This document shows, piece after piece, positions 55,554 to 64,000 of a stretch of DNA of 64,000 nucleotides (the stretch's first letter is position 1; each line of letters opens with the position of its first letter). The stretch covers positions 1,240,001 to 1,304,000 of the forward strand of contig JAXQJY010000030.1 of assembly GCA_037042185.1 (NCBI GenBank). Reading direction: 5' to 3'. The notes under the pieces were generated by a model. It made no database searches, was not told the DNA's origin, and saw nothing but the letters and a program-made list of their open reading frames with translations. Origin of the DNA: Sordariomycetes sp. S80-01Y. Taxonomy: Eukaryota; Ascomycota; Sordariomycetes. The position numbers and the translations under genes were made by a program.

Positions 55554-58442
55554 ATGGCATCAAAACGAAAGGCTGCGGCCATGAACTCGGCTGCCAACGA
55601 GGAGCCAGTCGATCCGTCCGACGAGCTGTTATTTCTGGCATTGGGAGGTGGCAACGAGGTCGGCAGATCTTGTCACATCATTCAGTACAAGGGAAAGACC
55701 GTAATGGTAAGTTGCGAACGCGTGTTGGAAAGATTTGGGCTCGGGCTGACCAACCCTTACAGCTTGACGCCGGTCAACATCCCGCATACGATGGCCTTGC
55801 CGCACTGCCCTTCTACGATGACTTCGATCTCAGCACAGTCGATGTGTTACTTATCAGCCAGTAAGCGCTCCCCCCCGTCCCCCGAACCCCTCGTAGCATA
55901 CAGGAGAAGGACAAGCGATGGTATTCGATCTTGGGATAGCATGCGTCGCCGCGCACCTTATAACCTTTGCGCTCTCTTCCATATTCCAGATGAATAGACT
56001 ATGTTTTCTGCCCCTTTCGTCTCGCCCTGCCCGCTGTGACGCTGGCGACCTTGATCCCCGAATACCTAAGCCTGGTCCATATCCCGACATCTTGGAGGAT
56101 CCATTGGATAGAGCACCTCAGCTGACCTGATTGTAGTTTTCACGTCGACCATGCAGCATCGCTCCCATATGTCCTCGCAAAGACCAACTTCCGTGGCCGT
56201 GTCTTCATGACCCATCCCACAAAGGCCATCTACAAGTGGCTCATTCAAGACAGCGTCCGCGTCGGCAACACATCCTCCAACCCAACAACACAACCGGTCT
56301 ATACGGAACAAGACCATCTTAACACCTTCCCTCAAATCGAAGCCATTGACTACCACACCACACATACCATCTCCTCTATCCGTATTACACCCTACCCCGC
56401 CGGTCATGTGTTGGGCGCGGCGATGTTCCTTATCGAAATCGCGGGACTGAACATATTCTTCACCGGCGACTACTCCCGCGAGCAGGATAGACATTTGGTC
56501 TCTGCCGAGGTCCCCAAGGGCGTTAAGATTGATGTGCTGATCACAGAGTCAACGTACGGAATCGCCTCGCACGTTCCTCGGCTAGAGCGCGAGCAAGCCC
56601 TCATGAAGACCATCACATCGATTCTCAACCGTGGCGGGAGAGCCCTACTTCCTGTTTTCGCGCTGGGACGTGCCCAGGAATTGCTGCTCATCTTAGACGA
56701 GTACTGGGCCAAACATCCCGACTTCCAGAAGTTCCCCATATACTACGCCAGCAACCTGGCCAGGAAATGTATGCTCGTCTACCAGACCTACGTTGGTGCC
56801 ATGAACGACAATATCAAGCGTCTCTTCCGTGAGCGCATGGCCGAGGCTGAAGCCACTGGTGACGGGAAGGGGAAGGGTGGACCTTGGGATTTCAAGTTCA
56901 TTCGTTCACTGAAGAACCTTGATCGGTTTGACGACGTGGGTGGATGTGTGATGCTTGCAAGCCCTGGTATGTTGCAGAATGGTGTGAGCCGGGAACTCTT
57001 CGAGCGATGGGCCCCGAGTGAGAAGAACGGCGTGATTATCACAGGTTACAGTGTTGAGGGCACCATGGCTCGACAGATCATGCAGGAGCCCGATCAGATC
57101 CAAGCGGTCATGTCGCGCAATCTAGCGGGAGCGAGACGTGGTGGCGACGATAAGGTCCTGATTCCACGACGGTGCAGCGTTGCAGAGTATTCCTTCGCTG
57201 CTCACGTTGATGGCGTAGAGAACAGGGAGTTCATCGAAGAGGTTCAGGCTCCGGTGGTCGTAAGTTGCCCCTTTTCCAAATGAGCTTCACCCCTTTGCGC
57301 CTGACGGGAAGCAAACAAAGCAGGGCTTTTCCAAACAGCTCGCTGACAACGTCCAGATCCTAGTCCACGGCGAGCAGCACAACATGATGCGCCTCAAATC
57401 TAAGCTGCTCTCCCTCAACGCCTCCAAAACCACCAAGACGAAAGTATTCTCCCCACGCAACTGCGAGGAACTTCGCATCCCCTTCAAATCCGACAAAGTC
57501 GCCAAGGTCGTCGGCAAGCTCGCCTCCATCCCACCTCCCCTGCCTCATGCCGAAGGCGAGCAACCCAAGCAGGACGAGGACCCAGCGCTAGTGAGCGGCG
57601 TGCTGGTACAGAACGACTTCAAGCTCTCCCTTATGGCGCCCGAAGATCTCAGGGAGTACGCCGGTCTGAGCACCACGACGATAACTTGCAAGCAGCGTCT
57701 GAGGTTGAGTGCTGCCGGTGTTGATCTAATCAAGTGGGCTTTGGAGGGCACGTTTGGAACTATCGAGGAGCTCCCCGAGATGCGGCAGGCAAACAGCAAC
57801 GGCAAGGTCGTCGAAGAGGATGGCGACTCCGCGGCGCAGCCGGATGAAGCAGATGAAGAGGTTGGTCGGTTGGTAGCAGCTTACCTCGTCATGGGCACTG
57901 TCACAGTTCGTTACAGAGCGGCAGGCGATGTGGAGTTGGAATGGGAGGCCAACCTCCTCAACGACGGCATCGCAGATTCAGTCATGGCGGTCTTGTTCTC
58001 GGTCGAGTCCTCGCCCGCGGCCGTCAAGCAATCATCGTCCAAACACTCCCACTCCCACTCTACGCCCGAGGGCAAAACAAACCCACACGCAAAACCCTCT
58101 CCCGCCGACCGTCTGGAGCGTCTCCTCTGGTTCCTGGAGGCGCAGTTCGGAGCGGATAACGTCTCACCCGTCGAGACGCCAAAGTCGCTTCGCCAAGATG
58201 GGGTCAAGGAAGAAGCCGACGCCGAGAAGATGGATACAGACGACAGCGAGAAGGACCGGGAGATTGAACGGCTGCACAAGATGGGCATCCCCGTACCTGG
58301 TGTGCAGATCACAGTGGACAAGATGCAGGCAACTGTGTGGCTGGAGGATCTGGAGGTTGAGTGTAACAACAAGGTTTTCGCAGATAGGGTACGGGCTGTG
58401 GTCGAAAGGGCGGTTGAAGTTACGGCGCCTCTCTGGGGATAA
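55554..58442 (+). CDS. ysh1: Pre-mRNA 3'-end processing endonuclease Ysh1 (CPSF73)
   Basis: Four exons (55554-55706, 55763-55860, 56137-57259, 57357-58442) give 819 residues. Ysh1 is the zinc-dependent nuclease of the cleavage and polyadenylation factor and makes the poly(A)-site cut. The metallo-beta-lactamase site is HFHVDH (84-89), rebuilt across a 276-nt intron that splits the first His codon. [20 protein letters not shown], the beta-CASP domain ([38 protein letters not shown]) and [10 protein letters not shown] follow. The last exon starts [17 protein letters not shown] and carries the C-terminal domain with a His/Ser-rich linker. The other introns are 56 and 97 nt. For the third acceptor GTCCAG was chosen, since it gives the conserved APVV-ILVHGE join; a nearer AAG at 57320 would add 12 codons. 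Confidence 0.95.
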
Positions 58443-58664
58443 AAGGACATTCCAGGATTTAGGATTTAGTATCACATGTCGACGTTCGTGGGGAGTAATT
58501 GATCACCGAGTTTTAAACCAAAGTAGCGACGTCTAGGACAATCGATGCATTCCATTCAGACAAGCTCTAGGCATGTTGGCTATCATACAAAAGAGGGCTG
58601 AGTATACTACTAACCCTATGCGCGCGAGTAATGATGAGCAAGGAAAATAGTAGTTCTACACCCT
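58443..58664. other. Short convergent intergenic region
   Basis: 222 bp between the ysh1 and vph1 stop codons. It must hold both poly(A) sites. No other feature is seen. Confidence 0.6.
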
Positions 58665-61407
58665 TCAACCCAGGTACTCCTTCAGATCCTCAGATTCTTC
58701 TAGCAGAACGTCAAACGAGAATGGCGCGAATGGCCAACCGTTGAACTCGGCAAACTTCGAGAACGACTCGACCCATGCGAGACGAAGCGAGTGCAACATT
58801 GCAGAGGTACCTTCCATACAAACGAGAATGGCGATGGTGAGGAAGAACCAGGCATAGAAGCAGACGACAATCATAATGACACCGCCGACGCCGCCAGTCG
58901 TGAGGGCGGGCGCCATGGTCATGCTCCAGAGGACAACGGAAAGCTGTTGATGGGCAAGAGACAGAGCCCACAGACGGAGGTAGGAGGCAGTGTGGGAGAC
59001 ACAGTTAAGACAGAATTCTACATAACGTTAGCATAGGGCCATGTGCGGAACTCTGTGTCAAGCTTACCGATGGTGTGAATGACCTGGTGGATCATCTCCT
59101 CGCTGAACTCGAATTCCTCGTGCTCGTCTTCGATGTTCTGTGAGATCATAGCTACACCTTCACCATCATCCATGCTGTCGCCATGTCCGTTGGGCTGACC
59201 GTCGCCATCGTCGTCACCATCCAGCGCACTGACACGGGAAACCTCGCCGATACCGCGGTAGCCCTTTGCGCGAGCGCGGTTGTGCTCCCAACGAAGGTAG
59301 AAAGGCTTCAACAGAAGCAGGATGGGGACTTGAACGAAAGCAAGTAAAAGAAGGATAACCTGGACCGCCTCCTGACCCCTGTAAAGACGCTCGCCATCAG
59401 CAAGAGTACCGGGCTGCAAGAACATGTAGATCAGCATGTTGAGCAGACCGGGTGGCTGAGCGCCAGCAGCTTCCCAGTCGACGGACCACTTGTAGATGAT
59501 GCAGATGACCAAGTAACCAAAGATGGACTGGAAGAAGATCATACCGGGGACGAAGTTGCCCCAGATATCGATCGGCTTCTTGAAATGTCTGGCGTTGATG
59601 AAGGAAAAGCACAATGAGTACGTCATGTGAGCCCAACCAAGAATGATGGACATCTTCATCTTGTATGAGTTGCTGAAGAGAAGGTCGTTGTCGGTGCCGT
59701 GCCAAGCGTAGTCGAGGCCAAAGGGGTAGCGGTAACCTTCGTCGTTCAGCTCAGCAGTGACCGGCATGCCCTTCGTCCAGCCCTCGGGCTTCTTGAACTC
59801 CCAGGCCGAGGGGAACAGGGTCATTGACTTGGAGAAGGCGTCGTTGTAGATGAGACCGGTGAAAATGGAGAAGACTGCCATAACCAGGGCAATGTAGCGA
59901 CCATAGAAGATCATGGCGAACAGCTCAAAGGTAACCTTCTTGAGCGACTTCTCCCAGTAGATCATGGCAAGAGCAGCGGACAACATGATGATGGCGTGAC
60001 CAAAGTCACCAAACATGACGGCGAACAGGAAGGGGAATGTGATAATGACGGGCATAGCCGGGTTGACTTCCTGGTAGGTTGCGGTACCGTAGGCGTTGAC
60101 AATAGTTTGGAACCCCTCGGTGAACTTGTTTGTCTTGAGGTACGTCGGGGGCTTCTTGTTGGTCTTGATCTCGTTGATGATAGAAGGGACCGAAAGACCA
60201 GCGCGATTGGTAACGTCCTGCAGGGTTGAGCGAATGAGAGGAAGATCGTTGGTAGGGCACCATCCCTCAGCAATCAGTGTGCGGCGGGCACGGTCGTAAG
60301 AGAAGTTGTTCAGCGTGCTGTAGACGGCCTTTTCCTTGGACACGAGAACCATCCACGCCGACAATGACTGCGAGATCTGGTTGAGCTCCGCCTCGAGGGT
60401 AGTCTGGGTGTTGCGCAAGACGTTCTGCACATCCTCGAGTCGGTTGTTGACCTCATGGATCTGGTCCCGGCGGAGGTCGCTGTTCTCGTCGACACTGTAG
60501 ACATCGGCACCCATAGACTCAGAGATCTTGCGAATCTTGGCAAGGATCTCCTTGCCGTGAGCAAAGATGACGAACACGTTCTTGTTGATAGCCTCGTTGT
60601 TGGTCGGGTCGATCAACGGCTCGGGGATTTCGGACTGGTTCATGTAAAGGTTACCGCGAAGTGTACGCCAGAGGATACGCTCGAAGGCACCAATGCGATC
60701 CCGGTTGATCACACCGGCAACAAAGCCAATGTTCATGCCCGAGAACGAGCGATCGACGTCGGGAGCCGAGTTGTGCTGCTCAACATCCGACAACAACGGC
60801 GCGTCATCATCCTCAGTCGAGGCTCGGATCTCATCCACGTTGCCGTGAGCGCGGTCAAAGAAACTACCCGCCTCGCGCAGAACCCAACGCCACTCGGTAA
60901 GATCGCCCTCTCGCTTCTTGAGTGTCTCGTAGCTGTCGTTGAGGGCCGAGACTCGCTGCTCAAGCTTCTGGCTGCGCTCGGCAAGTTCGTCGATTTCGGT
61001 GGTGGAAGGAGAGGCAAGACGCTCAACATCAAGATCCAGCTTACGGAGCGTGATGCCCGTCTTCTCCATCTGGGCATAGAAGTAACCTGTCAACTTGTCA
61101 GTCGGGGCGTCATGGCGCGGCGCACGGTGGGGCGGACGTACGAAGCTGTCGTTCGACATTGTCGAGACGTCGAATCTCCTGGGTAAAAGTACGTTGGAAA
61201 GCGCTGACGTCCTCATTCAACTACCGCCCCGACATTAGCATTTCGACGTTTCTGACATACGTGACGCAGGGAGCTTACGTCGCGGAACTGGCAGAGGCCC
61301 AGCTCGCCGAGCGCGGTGACGACTTCCCGACCGATTTCGTTAGAGACATAGAGCTGGACCATGCTCATATCCGCAGAGCGGAAGGGGGTGTCCTGCTTTG
61401 GAGCCAT
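58665..61407 (-). CDS. vph1: V-type ATPase subunit a (Vph1), vacuolar proton channel
   Basis: Four exons (61279-61407, 61142-61220, 59068-61086, 58665-59017) give 859 residues. The introns are 58, 55 and 50 nt with GTAAGC, GTACGT and GTAAGC donors. Subunit a forms the proton half-channels of the V-ATPase, which acidifies vacuoles and other compartments. [22 protein letters not shown] opens the cytosolic N-terminal domain. [34 protein letters not shown] is restored across introns 1 and 2. The membrane half starts at about 415 with FGDFGHA, and [22 protein letters not shown] follows. The last exon has [12 protein letters not shown] with Arg757 at the place of the proton-transport Arg735 of yeast. 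The two short 5' exons were placed from family sequence. Confidence 0.97.
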
Positions 61408-62034
61408 GGTGATGCGGGTTGGCGGACTCCAGGGACCAGCTGTAGGAGGTTGGAGGTGGTTAGCTTTGGCTGCCAGGGATGACGGCAACCTGGCAGTCGT
61501 CACATTGTTGCTGCGTGTTGGCGGGAGCGCGGTTTATCCGGTGGGAGCCACGTCACGTGCATCATCGTTACACCCCCTGACGCCTAGGCGGCGACGACCA
61601 CCTGCAATTGTTGGAATTGGGAAGAATTGACGCTACCATATTGCACGTATTGACAGGTTCACTTCATTGCTCTTGTCTCACACAGAAATGGGCCACATCG
61701 AGTTGACCTTCCTCTTACATTTTCTCTTCACAGCCCGACCAGCTCGGTACGTAATTTACAGCTTCAGAACAGCTCAAACAGACGAGTGAGATCAATCATT
61801 ATATCAGGTTCTTCAATCATACTCATACTTCATTTCGTCTATCGCTAAACCGCCAACGTACAAGAAAGAGAGCTCGCTAAACTTTTTGATATCTTTTTAT
61901 CCGTTTCACATTTCCCAAACTCCGTGCTTAAATGCTCTGATCGAGGAGAGAAGTGACCTTTTCCGCCGCGCCGCTGGAAAGGATTGGGATAACGGCGCCA
62001 TGCGATGCTAATACCACGCCGGAAAACAGGAAAT
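61408..62034. promoter_or_regulatory. vph1 promoter and 3' flank of the LRR gene
   Basis: A CACGTG E-box lies at 61554-61559, about 150 bp upstream of the vph1 start. The segment 61640-61980 is AT-rich and probably 3' UTR of the LRR gene. Confidence 0.45.
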
Positions 62035-63958
62035 TCAAAGTCGTCGCCCAAACATGAATGAACCGTACATACCACCAACCTCAGCAACAGCAACAGGGAT
62101 CTTCCGCATGCCCCAACTGTCAGCACCCATCTTCCAGGGCCTTGCACCGTTATCATATGTGGTACCATCGTCGTTCAGACGTACGAGCCAGTAGCGGCTG
62201 CCAAACTCCTTTGCGGTCCAGCCAACGCGCTGAAGAGACTTCTTGTTCTTCGCGCAGCGCTCGTAGGCTCGCTCTTGAACTTCGATGACGTGCAGGGGAG
62301 CAGATTCAATAGAGAGCAGCTCGCTGCCGCTGCCGAGCCGGACTTCGAGGTCGGAGATGTCGAGATACTTGAGGTTGTGGGGCTGCCATTGATTGTCGTG
62401 GTAGAACAGCGACTGGATCTCGCCGAGGTCGAGACCGCGGCCGAGAGCGAGCTCCTCGAGATTCTGAGTGAGGGGTTGCAGGAGCGGGATGTGCGAAGGA
62501 TCCATTCGGCTGCCCTTCAAACTCAACGAGCGCAGGGTTGAAGGAAGCTGAGGCAGGAGCTTGTCAACATCCTCCTTCCCAAGCAGCAAATGCGTGCTCG
62601 CGTCAGTCGCCAAGCTGAGGTACACCAACGAGTCCTTCACAGCAGGGTGGGAAGTGATGAATCGGGTCACCGCCTCCGACGAGAGCTCCTTGCACTTGGC
62701 CAGGTTCAAGTGGGTGATCCTCGCCGACGCGGGGATCGCCTCCAATGCCTCATCAGTGACCCTCGTGCCGGCAACATCGAGGTGGGTGACCTTTTGCAAA
62801 CGCGGGAGAATCTTTTCGAAGACCGCGGACGGCAGGTTCAGGCATTTGTGGAACGACAAACGCGTGATGTTGAGCGTCTCAGGCCACTCTTCCTCCGTTA
62901 CTATCTTGAACGCGTTACGGAACGCAGGCGAGGAGCAACCACAGAAATCAATCGCCCGCATCCTTGGAAGTTCAAAAAATAACTTTCTGAGCACCTCCGG
63001 ACCAAGGTCATCGTCGACATACTCCTGGGCCAAGAATTCCTTCAAGTAAGGCGTCAACTCCAGGCACCGGGCAAGGGTATCGGCCGTCAGGTTTCGGGTG
63101 TTGGCGCGCTCGCTGGCACTGGAAAAAATGGTGGAGGGATTGAAGTGGCTGAAGTCGAGGCGGCGGACGATGGAGGCCAGCGAGGGGTAGTTTGTGACGG
63201 TGGAAAGGAACTTGCGGAAGATTCGTGAGTGGGGGATGGTGATGTGGCGGTACAGGGTGTTGAGGGTGGCTTGGTGGAGGGCTCGTGAGGTCATGAGAAG
63301 GGCCATCAGGTCGGCGTTCCGCGTGGTGAGACCGTTTGGAGGAAGCTCGACGACTAGGAGGTCGATGATGTCGCCTGAGAACGTCAGCAGCCACTCAATT
63401 AGTATTTCAACTGCGGGTCAACTTACCTAGAATCTCGCTTGGGAGAAGTTCGAGAGGGGACTGTCCAGTAGCAAAGGTGGTCTTGGGCTTCTCAGGCTTA
63501 GGCGTCTGCGGGGGGCTCCAGCTCATTGCCAGATTCCTCAGGTTCTCATGGCTTCTGCTCGCCTTCTTCCCCTTCAGCGGAATCTCCCTCCATCCCTTGA
63601 AGGTGGGCGCCGGCGCCCAGAAGCCATGGAGCCTGCTGCCCGGCTGCGTCAAGGGCGCATGGAACGTAGGCTGAGGGATCTCGACCGAGGGCGACTCGTC
63701 AAAGACTGAATCGGCCTCATTGGTGTAGCTCGAGATCTTGGACCTGGTGAAGGTCTGGGCGAGGCCGTCGTCGTTCTCGCGAACTGAAGAGAAAGACGAA
63801 CGCGCCGTCTTGTCGGAGGGAGAAAGGGCACCAGTGCCCAATGCCATTGCAATGCTACGAGTCGTAGTCGTCGTGTCTTTGTTCTGGTTCAGGACAGCGT
63901 TGGTGTGGTCGAGGTCGAGCACCATGGGGTGGTGCTCGGCATCATGGTGACCGGCCAT
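62035..63958 (-). CDS. Leucine-rich-repeat protein, possibly F-box-like
   Basis: Two exons (63427-63958 and 62035-63374) with a 52-nt intron (donor GTAAGT, branch GCTGAC) give 623 residues. The N-terminal 165 residues are Ser/Thr/Pro-rich. LELLPSEILGDIIDLLVVELPPN (about 167-189) resembles the start of an F-box, rebuilt across the intron. HQATLNTLYRHITIPHSRIF follows, as in fungal F-box/LRR proteins. Several degenerate leucine-rich repeats run from about 270 to 520 (THLDVAGTRVTDEAL, THLNLAKCKELSSEAV, LRSLSLKGSRMD, LKYLDISDLEV). If the F-box is real the protein would bring substrates to an SCF ubiquitin ligase; no target can be named. The C terminus (WGMRKIPVAVAEVGGMYGSFMFGRRL) looks conserved. 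The start at 63958 lies 42 bp from the window end, so an upstream exon cannot be ruled out. Confidence 0.85.
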
Positions 63959-64000
63959 ATATGGGATTTGTCCGAGGTAGGGCGTCTGGGGCAGATGACC

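Noticed and set aside
55861-56136. Possible C/D snoRNA inside the long ysh1 intron
   Set aside because: An AGATGAA and a CTGA occur, but the C box is imperfect and there is no terminal stem.

Overview
The window is nuclear DNA of a filamentous ascomycete (Pezizomycotina, most likely a Sordariomycete). The signs are short introns (mostly 46-97 nt) with GTANGT/GTGAGT donors, CTAAC/CTGAC branch sites and CAG/TAG acceptors, compact genes on both strands, and fungal gene families (Sey1, Yme2, Mif2, Abp2, Sds3, fungal Taf4). I could not fix the genus. I rebuilt splice sites by hand. Every multi-exon CDS below has a length divisible by three and rejoins a conserved motif across each junction. No rRNA, convincing tRNA, CRISPR array, transposon or virus-derived element was found.

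Layout. 0-3 kb: 3' part of a cytosolic Hsp70 gene (+), facing an Emi1-type twin-CX9C protein (-). 3.4-6.1 kb: Yme2 of the mitochondrial inner membrane (-). 6.8-10.3 kb: the kinetochore protein Mif2/CENP-C (-) and RNase H2 subunit A (+), divergent from a 418-bp promoter with an MCB-type ACGCGT. 10.5-14.7 kb: the ER-fusion GTPase Sey1 (-) and a dienelactone hydrolase (+). 15.2-17.9 kb: an EF-hand MscS channel (-) with a long ATG-free leader. 20.1-22.3 kb: an MFS sugar porter (-). 24.4-26.5 kb: an Abp2-like ARS-binding protein (-). 26.9-29.7 kb: a divergent pair, a sulfotransferase-like protein (-) and a GA4-desaturase/AsaB-CmcJ-like oxygenase (+). 30.3-35.3 kb: an Sds3-type subunit (-), a COG-subunit-like coiled-coil protein (-) and a YggS/PROSC PLP protein (+). 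35.8-41.5 kb: AP-2 alpha adaptin (-), an NDUFAF5-type methyltransferase (+) and the Arp2/3 subunit ARPC5 (-). 51.3-64 kb: nitrilase-like amidase (-), Taf4 (-), Ysh1/CPSF73 (+), V-ATPase subunit a (-) and an LRR protein (-).

The odd part is 41.5-51.3 kb: 9.8 kb without a conventional gene in an otherwise dense region. Inside it lies what looks like an mRNA gene whose only evident product is a 30-residue peptide. It has a TATA-like box, about 670 nt of CT-rich leader without one ATG, a well-formed 151-nt leader intron, then a first ATG in good context at 47940. This is the best candidate for something undescribed.

Other points: two probable GC-AG introns (dienelactone hydrolase, Abp2-like), two introns of 3n length that can be read through (nitrilase, Sds3), an upstream ORF whose stop overlaps the start codon of the PLP protein, and an upstream in-frame ATG that would give the oxygenase a mitochondrial presequence.
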